Shown here in pieces: positions 7,929 through 15,936 of a stretch of 64,000 nt of DNA. The position numbers and the translations under genes were made by a program. The notes beneath the pieces are model-generated. The model was given only the letters and a program-made list of their open reading frames with translations, did no database searches and was not told the DNA's origin. Each line of letters begins with the position of its first letter. Positions within the stretch are counted from its first letter, which is position 1. Source of the DNA: Rhizobium sp. Root1203 (GTDB taxonomy: Bacteria; Pseudomonadota; Alphaproteobacteria; Rhizobiales; Rhizobiaceae); contig NZ_LMCW01000018.1 of the NCBI RefSeq assembly GCF_001424945.1, forward strand, positions 1 to 64,000, in the 5' to 3' direction.

Positions 7929-8888
7929 TCAATTGCGGGAGAGCGGCAATTTTGATCCGGCCAGCGCCCGCTCCTCGAGCACGGCGTGGCGATAGCGAAA
8001 GAGCTTGGCGGGCCTTCCCCCGGTTTCGCTCTGCGTCTCGCCGGTTTCCTCGACGAGCTCCTGCTGCTCGACAAGCCTTCGGAAATTCTGCTTGTGAAGC
8101 GTCAGGCCGGCCAGCGCCTCGACAGTGCGCTGCAGCGAAAGAAGCGTGAAACTGTCAGGCATCAATTCGAAGACGACGGGACGATATTTGATCTTGGCAC
8201 GCAGGCGCGCGATGCCGGTTGCCAGAATGCGCCGATGATCGGCAAACATCGCGCGTCCGGGATTGATCTGCGCCGACGCGCCTGCTTCGGCCACAAGGCC
8301 GGCTTCGTAAAGCAGCTCGTAGCGCTGCAGCACCAGGTCCTCGTTCCAACGACTGTCGCCGAGACCAAATGCAAAGATCGCCCGGCGCAGCCGATCCTCG
8401 CGTCGACGGGGCTCGGTGTCTGCCCATGCGGTCAGGTGGGCCGCCAACTCATCGAGGATCGGCGGCGAACCGGCGCGTCGGTCCTCCCATGGAAAATACT
8501 CGTACCAGCCATGCCAGCCCGCACGACCGGCGCCCGGTGCTGCCTGTTCGTGCACGAGGCCGAGATAGCTGATTGAAATTGTCCTGCCGCCAAGAATCTC
8601 GTTGTTTCGGTCGCGATCAGCGAAGGTGTAGAGTTGCTCGAGGTAACCGACGGGATGCGCCGTCTGCTCCTGAACCCACTCCCTCAGGCCGCTTTGCAGC
8701 GTGCGATGTCCCATCTCGAAAGGCCCCGATGGCAAGGCGTCGCCGGACCGGATCGTCATGACACGTGGCTCACCGCCCGTTGCGGCCGCGAGCACGGCTA
8801 TCAGTTCGGCATGTGCAAATCCTATCGTCAAGGAGGGCGCGAATCCTGTTGTTGTCGGACAGACAATCTCTGACACAGGCCGGGGCAA
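7929..8888 (-). CDS. nadQ: NAD-responsive transcriptional regulator, NadQ/NrtR type
   Basis: Up to 319 residues. The N-terminal half has a degenerate Nudix-like layout (GFAHAELIAVLAA, LREWVQEQT, YLEQLYTFADRDR) without a catalytic Nudix box. The C-terminal third is a winged helix (TLLSLQRTVEALAGLTLHKQ, then LVEETGETQSETGGRPAKLFRYR). This architecture and the position directly upstream of nadABC match the alphaproteobacterial NAD repressor NadQ (COG4111). It probably represses nadABC when NAD-type effectors are abundant. The exact start is uncertain: TTG 8888 and GTG 8876 are both possible and neither has a strong ribosome site. The assignment rests on context and fold. Confidence 0.8.
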   Translation of the reverse strand: MPRPVSEIVCPTTTGFAPSLTIGFAHAELIAVLAAATGGEPRVMTIRSGDALPSGPFEMGHRTLQSGLREWVQEQTAHPVGYLEQLYTFADRDRNNEILGGRTISISYLGLVHEQAAPGAGRAGWHGWYEYFPWEDRRAGSPPILDELAAHLTAWADTEPRRREDRLRRAIFAFGLGDSRWNEDLVLQRYELLYEAGLVAEAGASAQINPGRAMFADHRRILATGIARLRAKIKYRPVVFELMPDSFTLLSLQRTVEALAGLTLHKQNFRRLVEQQELVEETGETQSETGGRPAKLFRYRHAVLEERALAGSKLPLSRN

Positions 8889-9181
8889 GACGAAAGCTCG
8901 CGCCCGGGGCTGTGACGTTTGCGAGGACGGAAATTAACTTTGGTCGCAGACAAAACCGATCTTGAGCACGATACGTACAAGACAACGATCTATGGTTGCT
9001 TTAGGAAAGCTGCGGAATCGACGTGTCGAGCAATCCGGTTTCAGCTGGAAGTCAGGGTGAACAGGCACATGAGCGATCAGGAAGAAAAATCGAACGGCAC
9101 AATTGATCCGTTCAAATATCTTGGTTAGGTTGCTGTATAGCATAATTATCGCGCCACAACCGGCGTGGAAAGGATAAGGCC

Positions 9182-9586
9182 ATGAAAGACGGTCCTCATA
9201 CAGTGGACGTGCATGTCGGAAAAACCATCCGCATCAAGCGCCTGATGCGCAAGGTGTCCCAGACCGAACTGGGCGATCGCGTGGGCGTCACGTTCCAGCA
9301 GATCCAGAAGTATGAAAAGGGTTCCAATCGCGTTTCGGCCAGCATGCTGGTGGAAATCGCCGGTGCCCTGGATGTCGACGTCCGTTCGTTCTTCGAGGAT
9401 CTGAACCCGCTTGGCACCGCCAACGATAATCCGACGCCAACAGAAGAATTCGTCGTCTCTCGCGACGGCGTGCTCCTCAATGCCGCCTTTCTTTCCATCA
9501 AGAACGAGCAGGTCCGCAAAAAGATCGTGAAGCTCGTTCAGGCAATTGCCGGTATGGAACAAGCAGATAGCGAAGCTGCCGAGTAA
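9182..9586 (+). CDS. PraR-like XRE-family regulator, cluster A
   Basis: 134 residues. A helix-turn-helix domain covers about residues 10-68: IRIKRLMRKVSQTELGDRVG, then VTFQQIQKYEKGSNRVSASM, the typical rhizobial XRE signature (TFQQIQKYEKG.NR). The tail is acidic with a predicted helix (VRKKIVKLVQAIAGMEQ). It lies at the downstream end of YcaO/TfuA cluster A but on the opposite strand, ending 21 bases from the convergent small gene. A close relative sits at the head of cluster B. AGGATAAGGCC upstream of the ATG is a reasonable ribosome site. Likely a dimeric DNA-binding regulator of the cluster; its target is inferred from position only. Confidence 0.85.
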   Translation: MKDGPHTVDVHVGKTIRIKRLMRKVSQTELGDRVGVTFQQIQKYEKGSNRVSASMLVEIAGALDVDVRSFFEDLNPLGTANDNPTPTEEFVVSRDGVLLNAAFLSIKNEQVRKKIVKLVQAIAGMEQADSEAAE

Positions 9587-9607
9587 GGCGGCTTCGTAAC
9601 ACTGCTG

Positions 9608-9877
9608 CTAGTGGCAATCGAGGACAACCAGGTTGTCCCGGGCGTCTTTCATCGCCAACTTCGTCTTGGTCCCGACCAGTTTCTCGAGATTGACGTCAAG
9701 CTCGCGCTCGGGATCGATGCCGTCCCAATCGATAACCACCTGCAGCAGGGCCATGTTGGCCAGGTGCATCAGATTGTGAAGCTTGAGCTTCTCGGCTTCG
9801 TCCTTGGCGGCCGAAAGAAGGCGGAATATCCTGGCATATTCGCTGCCCGTACCTTCGTCGCTAGTCTGAATGTTCAT
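9608..9877 (-). CDS. Helical small protein at the end of cluster A
   Basis: 89 residues from the ATG at 9877 (GAGGCGG about 4 bases upstream); the longer frame overlaps tfuA without support. The central helix RLLSAAKDEAEKLKLHNLMH then LANMALLQVVIDW is shared in pattern with the 86-residue protein at the end of cluster B (RLIAYAKCAAQDIEIVSAMH, WLDMAIQAV), suggesting a common family. It follows tfuA by 74 bases on the same strand, so it is probably co-transcribed. No known domain; could be an accessory or immunity-like protein, but this is a guess. Confidence 0.65.
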   Translation of the reverse strand: MNIQTSDEGTGSEYARIFRLLSAAKDEAEKLKLHNLMHLANMALLQVVIDWDGIDPERELDVNLEKLVGTKTKLAMKDARDNLVVLDCH

Positions 9878-9951
9878 ATGACCGCCTCTAAAATCTCGCT
9901 CCAGACACTGCAGTGGAGCTTCATGCCTGATGTCATCATCGGGGGTCGGCG

Positions 9952-10695
9952 TTATTTGAGCGTTACAGGCGTGACAGCGGTCACTTCCGCCCGTAGTGTC
10001 TCCCAGTGCGATGTCGCAGCAAAGCCCCAGCCACGCTCGACCTCTGCAAACCCGCCATCGTTCAGGTAACGCAGGACGCATTCCGCATCAGCGCGCTTGC
10101 GCTCGATCCTGTTCGATCTAACCAGACGGAGGATCTCTGCGGCCCGTGATTGGCTAGCGAAGGCGCACCGCTCGACCGCTTTTGGATAGGTCCGCTCGGA
10201 AAAATGCAGCGCGCGGCCGGCGAGCATCAGCATGCTGCATTCGCCCGCGGACACAATTCCTCGCCGCCGCAAGGCTTCGATCGTCGGTTCATAGTCCACC
10301 CAGGGAACCGAAAGCGGCAGCCACCCAAGCGCCTCGGGTGCATGAACAAGCGCGACTGCCTCGTCATCGAGCAGGCGTCCGTCAGCGTAGTCGTTGAAGA
10401 TGGTTCCGAGACCGACCATGCCGAAGGCGGCACATTCGGCGGCCCGCAATGCCCCCATGCTGGCCCCGCCGGCCACCACGACGTTCTTCTGCAGCGCATA
10501 GAGGATTTCCTTGTGCCATACGGACGGCACTTCGCCAAAGTAGCCATCGACAATGCCGATCGCAGCCGCGCCTTCCTGGACGGCCTGGAGGATATCGCCC
10601 CGGGCTGCGGGGGGCCGGAATTCGACCGATGGATGGGTTGTTTTCAGTCTGGCGAGATCGGCGCCGAAGCTCGGGCCTGCGAAGATCACTTTCAT
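9952..10695 (-). CDS. TfuA-like protein, partner of YcaO
   Basis: 247 residues. The conserved TfuA core lies in about residues 45-115: GIVDGYFGEVPSVWHKEILY, then GGASMGALRAAECAAFGM, GTIFNDYADGRLLDDEAVAL. TfuA proteins were first noted in trifolitoxin loci and act with YcaO enzymes, notably in peptide backbone thioamidation, where TfuA helps provide sulfur. The start codon overlaps the ycaO stop by 4 bases (ATGA), so the two proteins are made in a coupled way. The C-terminal 90 residues are helical and less conserved. The TfuA identity is strong; the chemistry here is inferred from the pairing. Confidence 0.88.
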   Translation of the reverse strand: MKVIFAGPSFGADLARLKTTHPSVEFRPPAARGDILQAVQEGAAAIGIVDGYFGEVPSVWHKEILYALQKNVVVAGGASMGALRAAECAAFGMVGLGTIFNDYADGRLLDDEAVALVHAPEALGWLPLSVPWVDYEPTIEALRRRGIVSAGECSMLMLAGRALHFSERTYPKAVERCAFASQSRAAEILRLVRSNRIERKRADAECVLRYLNDGGFAEVERGWGFAATSHWETLRAEVTAVTPVTLK

Positions 10696-11951
10696 GAGAG
10701 GGCTCCCTGCATGGCACCGACAGCGCGCAACCCGAGCTGGATGAATTCACCACTCACATCAACCTCGAGGCCCGGCACAATCACCCGGACGACCGAGACC
10801 GGCAGTCGCGGATGCGGCAGCGGAACAGCAACGACCTGTTCGATGCCCCTTGCCTGAAGCCGCTCGACGATATGGCGGATGGTCTCCTGAATGCTGCGCT
10901 GTGCCGGTACTGCCGCAAAACCCGGCGCTCTTGGCTCTTCGTCGCATAAATCGATGAGCTGCTGCATCGGTCCGTCGCCATCGAGCCGCTGGTAGAGCCG
11001 CGGCGAGAAGTCGTCGCGACTGCCGGCGATGGCGGTGAGACGGCTCTGCGCCGCCTCCGTGATGGCACGCAGCGCGGCGCGCACCGGATCGGGATGGCAC
11101 CCGCAGCCACCGCACACATGGGTCCAACGCGCGTCTATGCGGTCCCCGAGATTTTCCGGTATGATGACGGCGAGAAAGCTCGGAACGCCAATGTCGGTCG
11201 TCATATCGAGGAGCAAAAGCCGCATTCCCGCACGTGTGATCCGATCGACGACGATGTCGACCACCGGATCGCCGAACGCCCCCGGATCGATGCGGCAACC
11301 CCGCAGCTGATCGTAGGGCCGAAGCTGCAACAGCGCCCAGGCGTCGCGCTCAACCAGCTCGCAAAGACCATGCAAGACGGCCTCCGCTGGCCGATTTCCC
11401 GACGCCAGGCCGTCGCTCGACTGCTCAAATCCGGAGGGCCTTGCACCGCGGTGATCGAGCCCGACCAGCGGCCACGGAACGAAAACCGGCCTGTTGGAAA
11501 CGATGTCGATGCCCTCTCCCCAGGCAATCGGGGCGGTATCGATGTCCGAGGGCACGCAGCGCGCAACTGAATCAAGGTCGACGATCGATGCCCCCTCGGC
11601 CTTCATTCCGCTAAGCGTTGCGACGATCAGGTCATTCGGCTGCATCTCGGCGACACGCGTTTCGACGGCCTCCATGGCAGCCGACGTCATCGCCGCATCC
11701 TCGTCGATGCCCTTCCCCTGAAAGACGGAGAGGGTGTAGCTATTCGGGCGCGTGGCGAAGGCAACGGGAATTTCGAGCAAGTCGAGTGCCGTCAGAAGAC
11801 CCACGCGCGTGATGCCGAGTTCGGCGAAATGCGGCTTGATCGCCGCGAATGTCTGCCCAGGCGTCCGTGAGCGGTCATGATAGGCGTTGATGCCGGCCGA
11901 TGAGAGGCTGAGATCCTCGACCAAATCCCTGAGTGCGTTCTGGACAGACAT
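10692..11951 (-). CDS. YcaO-domain cyclodehydratase/thioamidation enzyme, cluster A
   Basis: 419 residues. YcaO enzymes activate peptide backbone amides with ATP, giving azolines, or thioamides when a sulfide donor is supplied. The ATP/Mg motifs are present: QGKG at 78-81, SAAMEAVETR at 90-99, GNRPAEAVLHGLCELVERDA (N186, E190, H194, E198, E201, R202) and RAALRAITEAAQSR (291-304). Oddly, the loop before the last motif reads CGGCGCH, with cysteines at 280, 283 and 285, where the cluster B paralogue has TGGSGAH. It starts 10 bases after the stop of a 45-codon ORF, with GAGGTGG as ribosome site, and overlaps tfuA. No azoline dehydrogenase or E1-like partner is nearby, favouring thioamidation over azole formation. 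Confidence 0.9.
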   Translation of the reverse strand: MSVQNALRDLVEDLSLSSAGINAYHDRSRTPGQTFAAIKPHFAELGITRVGLLTALDLLEIPVAFATRPNSYTLSVFQGKGIDEDAAMTSAAMEAVETRVAEMQPNDLIVATLSGMKAEGASIVDLDSVARCVPSDIDTAPIAWGEGIDIVSNRPVFVPWPLVGLDHRGARPSGFEQSSDGLASGNRPAEAVLHGLCELVERDAWALLQLRPYDQLRGCRIDPGAFGDPVVDIVVDRITRAGMRLLLLDMTTDIGVPSFLAVIIPENLGDRIDARWTHVCGGCGCHPDPVRAALRAITEAAQSRLTAIAGSRDDFSPRLYQRLDGDGPMQQLIDLCDEEPRAPGFAAVPAQRSIQETIRHIVERLQARGIEQVVAVPLPHPRLPVSVVRVIVPGLEVDVSGEFIQLGLRAVGAMQGALS

Positions 11952-11961
11952 TTACGCCACC

Positions 11962-12099
11962 TCAGCGAAATTTCAGGGCGTGGACGATGTTCGACGTAGC
12001 GTTCGTGTCCAACTGTACGGCGTCCTTGTTGAGGGCAGCCTGGGCAGCTGCCGAAAGACGAACGGTAAAGGATGCCGGCTTGATCTCTGTCGTGTTCAT
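11962..12099 (-). CDS. Putative RiPP precursor peptide, cluster A
   Basis: 45 residues, MNTTEIKPASFTVRLSAAAQ at the start and TNATSNIVHALKFR at the end. AGGAGATAGAAG precedes the ATG, an excellent ribosome site, and the stop is 10 bases before ycaO. There is no cysteine or glycine; Thr, Ser and Asn cluster at residues 32-37. The N-terminal FTVRLS stretch could be the YcaO-binding leader strand and the C-terminal part the modified core. Position between regulator and YcaO, size and translation signal make this the best precursor candidate. Thioamidation needs no cysteine, so its absence is compatible. A non-precursor small protein is possible. Confidence 0.65.
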   Translation of the reverse strand: MNTTEIKPASFTVRLSAAAQAALNKDAVQLDTNATSNIVHALKFR

Positions 12100-12223
12100 T
12101 CTTCTATCTCCTGCTGGAAGCAGCGCAATGCTGCGGACAGAATCAGAATGAACGAACCGCGTTATTCAGGCGTGACTGGGATTGGGCTGTTGCGCGAGCG
12201 CGGGATGCCGCAGATGTAACACT

Positions 12224-14224
12224 TCAGGACAGACCGGCCATCCGCAACCCGTCGATCAACTGGTGCGTGTCGTCGGGATTGCGGTCAGGCACGAACTGCC
12301 AGACGTCCTCGGTTCGGAAATCGGGGAAATTCTCAAGGACGATCGCGGCATAGCGAGCCGCCGACTTCAGATCGCCGTTCTTGGCATGAGCCGCGGCAAG
12401 CAGCCGCGACGCCGCGGGACGCTCCTTGACGCGGTCCAGAACCTCGATTGCCTTGGCATAATTTTCCTGGACGAAGTGGATCCCACCGAGGTTCCAATAG
12501 TAATAGTCCGGTGGAAGCGGATTGAGCTTCATCGCAGCGAGGCTTAGCTCAAGCGCGCGCTCGCTCTGCCCGTCATGCAAAAGTGCGTCGGCATAATCGG
12601 CCAGAATATCGGCGTCGTTCGGATTGAGCATCTGCGCCTCGGCGAAAAAATCGAGGCTGTCGGCAAATCGCCGACGATAGAGGGCCACAAACCCAAGCTC
12701 ACGCATCGCGCGACCGCTGTTCGGGTCGCTGTCGCGTGCGAGCCACGCAGACCGGTCGGCCTCCTCGAGAAGTTCGGTATCTTTCATTCCGCGCACGAGC
12801 CATTCCATGCCCAGAACGCGCGCCATGCCGGCGTGAGCGGACGAGAACCTGTCGTGCCTGGAGAGCGCTGACTTGAACCATTTGCGCGCCTGGCGCAAAT
12901 GCTGGAGGTCGGTCTTGGAAACGAAGCGCTTTCCCTCGAGGTAGAGGCGGTAGGCCGACGGGTTGACGTCGGACATCATGTCCAAGAGTTCCCGCCGCTC
13001 GATGGTATCGGCAAGCGTCATGACGATGCGGCGCGCGAGCTGGCCGAAGGAATGGTTGACCTTCTGCATCGTCAACGGCAGATCGATTGCCCAGAGCACT
13101 TCGGCGGTCGACGTTCTGGTCAACCGGCAGGTCGCATAGATGTCGTCTTCCCGGCCGTGAATTGTTACATAGACGGTATAGTCGAAACGCAGGTCCTGCG
13201 GCAGTGCCTCACCGGCTGCGAGGCTTCGGTTCAGGATCTCGATGCTCGTATGGGCTGCAATGACCTTGAAGCCTCTTTGCTGGCTCAACCCGATTGTCAC
13301 ATCTTCCAGGAGGGCGCGGCCGACGCGCTGCAACAGCGGATCGGAGAGCATCGTCTCCGGCGGCAGGATGAGGACCCGAGGCTGACCGAGGGCATCCGGA
13401 GAGCTATTGCCCGGCGACGTCTCCGCCGCGGCCACCGCCACCGGCGCGACAATGCCGAGCTCCCTGGCCAGCGCTTGCGTCACCGCATCGGGCTCGGATC
13501 CGTATTCCCCCTTCAATTCATTGCGGCAGCGAAAATAGGCTTGTCGCGCGGCAGCAACGTCGCCTGCATCGACGTGGGCACGCATCAAAGCCCGGCAGGC
13601 GACCTCGTGGGCGGGGTCCGTCTCCACCAGCAAGCCCGCAAGCAAGAGAATGTCGCCAGGTGTGCGTTTCTCGCGTGCCTCCAGAAGAGTGACGATGTGT
13701 GACTCTCGGCGCTCGGCGATGCGCCGACGTTCCATCGTCAACCGTTCGTCGGCTTCGATCGTCGGCGCGCGAAAGCCTTCGAGAAGCTCGCCCTGAAGCA
13801 GGGACCAGTCGGAGCGCGCAAGTGGTTTCACGCCATCGCGCAGCAGGAGAACATCGGCACTCCAGCAGTCAGCATCGAAGGCAACGTGTGTGTTGGTCGC
13901 CTTGAGGAGGCGCGGAAGCTCTTGCGGGATGCTTCTGTCGATACGGGCCAGGAGCTGGCGCAGGCTGCCGGCACGCTGCTTGGACTCCTCCGATTGCCAG
14001 AGGATGCCGCGAATGGTTTCGCGCTCCATGGACAGATGCGGTGACGCGACGAGGAACGCCAGCAGAGCGTAAGCCTTCTCCGGCAACGCGATCTCGCAGC
14101 CATTCGCGAAAAGCGTTGGCTTTCCGAGCAAACGAAGCAAAGGACCGTGGTGGCTAGCCAGCGATTTCACAGACAACTCGCGAATGGATAATCCGCGGGC
14201 AAGTATAGAGGCAAACAATTTCAA
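12224..14224 (-). CDS. SARP/BTAD-like regulator with C-terminal TPR repeats, cluster A
   Basis: 666 residues. Residues about 28-125 form a winged helix of SARP type (RLLGKPTLFANGCEIALPEK, then AYALLAFLVASPHLSMERET), and about 125-265 a BTAD helical domain (TDPAHEVACRALMRAHVDAG). A TolB-like stretch follows (RVLILPPETMLSDPLLQRVG), then TPR repeats from about 430 to 640 (LNPNDADILADYADALLHDG). Such proteins activate neighbouring secondary-metabolite genes in actinomycetes; here the family member precedes the precursor/YcaO/TfuA genes on the same strand, about 125 bases away. The stated start is a TTG without a clear ribosome site; an in-frame GTG about 19 codons later is an alternative. Confidence 0.8.
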   Translation of the reverse strand: MKLFASILARGLSIRELSVKSLASHHGPLLRLLGKPTLFANGCEIALPEKAYALLAFLVASPHLSMERETIRGILWQSEESKQRAGSLRQLLARIDRSIPQELPRLLKATNTHVAFDADCWSADVLLLRDGVKPLARSDWSLLQGELLEGFRAPTIEADERLTMERRRIAERRESHIVTLLEAREKRTPGDILLLAGLLVETDPAHEVACRALMRAHVDAGDVAAARQAYFRCRNELKGEYGSEPDAVTQALARELGIVAPVAVAAAETSPGNSSPDALGQPRVLILPPETMLSDPLLQRVGRALLEDVTIGLSQQRGFKVIAAHTSIEILNRSLAAGEALPQDLRFDYTVYVTIHGREDDIYATCRLTRTSTAEVLWAIDLPLTMQKVNHSFGQLARRIVMTLADTIERRELLDMMSDVNPSAYRLYLEGKRFVSKTDLQHLRQARKWFKSALSRHDRFSSAHAGMARVLGMEWLVRGMKDTELLEEADRSAWLARDSDPNSGRAMRELGFVALYRRRFADSLDFFAEAQMLNPNDADILADYADALLHDGQSERALELSLAAMKLNPLPPDYYYWNLGGIHFVQENYAKAIEVLDRVKERPAASRLLAAAHAKNGDLKSAARYAAIVLENFPDFRTEDVWQFVPDRNPDDTHQLIDGLRMAGLS

Positions 14225-14348
14225 CGCAAAAGGAATGTGCGGAAGGGGTTGAATTTTTCAACCGTCGGGTGCTCAGGCGATGAATGCAGCGGGTTGTCTA
14301 CACCCATAGGCGAAAAACTATTTCTGTCGCCGGAGGTGGGACAACAAA

Positions 14349-14376
14349 AAAGCGCCGGCCTTTCGACCGGCGCTTT
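14349..14376 (-). terminator. Intrinsic terminator of glnII
   Basis: A 10-bp perfect stem (AAAGCGCCGG with CCGGCGCTTT) and an 8-base loop, read on the minus strand, is followed by CTTTTTTG. It lies 24 bases past the glnII stop codon and separates glnII from cluster A. Confidence 0.88.
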
Positions 14377-14399
14377 CGTAGTGTCAGATCAGTGTTTGA

Positions 14400-15440
14400 T
14401 CAGGCTGCAACGGATGCTGCACCCGCAATCGGAACTTCCGAAATCGTCTTCAGAACCTGCGAAGCGATCTGGTAGGGGTCGCCCTGAGAGTTCGGGCGGC
14501 GATCTTCCAGATAGCCCTTGTAGTCGTTCTTGACGAAAGAGTGCGGGACGCGGATCGAAGCACCACGATCTGCAACGCCGTAGGAGAACTTGTTCCACGG
14601 AGCCGTTTCGTGCTTGCCGGTCAGGCGCTTGTCATTGTCCGGTCCGTAAACGGCGATGTGATCCATCAGGTTCTTGTCGAACTGCGCCATCAGCGCTTCG
14701 AAATATTCCTTGCCGCCCACTTCACGCATGTACTTGGTCGAGAAGTTGCAATGCATGCCCGAGCCGTTCCAGTCGGTGTCACCGAGCGGCTTGCAGTGAT
14801 ACTCGATGTCGATGCCGTACTTCTCAGTCAGACGCTGCAGCAGGTAGCGAGCCATCCAGATTTCGTCGGCGGCGCGCTTGGAGCCCTTGCCGAAAATCTG
14901 GAATTCCCACTGGCCCTTGGCCACTTCGGCGTTGATGCCTTCGTGGTTGATGCCGGCAGCGAGGCAGAGGTCGAGGTGCTCCTCGACGATTTCGCGGGCG
15001 ATATCGCCGACGTTCGAATAACCGACGCCGGTGTAGTACGGGCCCTGCGGAGCCGGGTAACCCTGCTCGGGGAAGCCGAGCGGACGGCCGTTCTGGTAGA
15101 AGAAATATTCCTGTTCGAAACCGAACCAGGTGCCTTCATCGTCGAGAATCGTGGCGCGCGAATTCGAAGGATGCGGGGTGACGCCATCCGGCATCATGAC
15201 TTCGCACATGACGAGAACGCCATTGGTGCGGGCCGGGTCGGGATAAATGGCAACGGGCTTCAGCACGCAATCGGAGCTGCGGCCCTCGGCCTGCATCGTC
15301 GAACTGCCGTCAAAACCCCAGAGCGGGAGCTGCTCGAGCGTCGGAAATGCGTCGAATTCCTTGATCTGCGTCTTGCCGCGAAGATTTGGTACCGGTGTGT
15401 ACCCGTCGAGCCAAATGTACTCGAGCTTATACTTGGTCAT
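14400..15440 (-). CDS. glnII: Glutamine synthetase type II
   Basis: 346 residues, starting MTKYKLEYIWLDGYTPVPNL. GSII, the eukaryote-like octameric enzyme found besides GlnA in rhizobia, condenses glutamate, ammonia and ATP to glutamine. Markers are WGFDGSSTMQAEGRSSDCVL (beta-grasp/ATP site), FGFEQEYFF, INHEGINAEVAKGQWEFQIF, the DTDWNGSGMHCNFSTKYM segment and ETAPWNKFSYGVADRGASIR. The length is standard. The ATG at 15440 starts at the family-typical residue; the longer frame upstream is leader. Expression is probably under nitrogen control through the sigma-54 promoter 92 bases upstream. Confidence 0.97.
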   Translation of the reverse strand: MTKYKLEYIWLDGYTPVPNLRGKTQIKEFDAFPTLEQLPLWGFDGSSTMQAEGRSSDCVLKPVAIYPDPARTNGVLVMCEVMMPDGVTPHPSNSRATILDDEGTWFGFEQEYFFYQNGRPLGFPEQGYPAPQGPYYTGVGYSNVGDIAREIVEEHLDLCLAAGINHEGINAEVAKGQWEFQIFGKGSKRAADEIWMARYLLQRLTEKYGIDIEYHCKPLGDTDWNGSGMHCNFSTKYMREVGGKEYFEALMAQFDKNLMDHIAVYGPDNDKRLTGKHETAPWNKFSYGVADRGASIRVPHSFVKNDYKGYLEDRRPNSQGDPYQIASQVLKTISEVPIAGAASVAA

Positions 15441-15531
15441 TTGCGAGTCTCTCAAACAAAGGTGTGAGCAAATCCTCAAGCGAACCCGGTTGCCGAAGCG
15501 ACCGTGCCCGCGAAGGGGATGCATCCTTATA

Positions 15532-15547
15532 TGCACGTGGCGTGCCA
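15532..15547 (-). promoter_or_regulatory. Sigma-54 (RpoN) promoter of glnII
   Basis: On the minus strand TGGCACGCCACGTGCA matches the sigma-54 consensus TGGCACG-N4-TTGCA, with the invariant GG and GC exactly 10 bases apart. Transcription would start near 15520, giving a leader of about 80 bases before glnII. glnII of rhizobia is known to be NtrC/RpoN dependent, which agrees. Confidence 0.85.
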
Positions 15548-15811
15548 GTTTCGAAAAACGATATGACAGACGATGTTGCTGGCGACGGTGCGAACGAGGC
15601 GCAAACAGCCTGATTACCAAGCCCCTCCGACTGAAGACGCAGTGGACTCAACCGGTTACAACGGTCAGCTCACACGCGCGGGCTATACCGGGTTGAGAAC
15701 CACAGTGCCGCCGCGCTCCAGGGGAGACATTTTGGACATTTGCCGCTTCGTGACTGTAATTTAGGCATATGACTATTTAATGGACTTTATGGAATTCTGA
15801 TATAAACGTCA

Positions 15812-15826
15812 GCACCTGGAGCGTGC
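15812..15826. promoter_or_regulatory. Possible NtrC-binding site
   Basis: GCAC-CTGGAGC-GTGC keeps the GCAC-N7-GTGC inverted arms of NtrC enhancer sites. It lies about 265 bases upstream of the glnII -24/-12 element, in the divergent region also serving the DUF2735-type gene, a workable distance for an enhancer. Only one clear copy was seen, whereas NtrC usually binds pairs, so this is tentative. Confidence 0.4.
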
Positions 15827-15936
15827 CTAATATTCCAACAAATGTTGCTGTTTTTTCAATCAAGTCGCGCAATCTCTGTGCATCCGTGTTATGGTCGCTT
15901 TAACGTTGTCGATCGGACTCAATCAGGAGGCATGAC

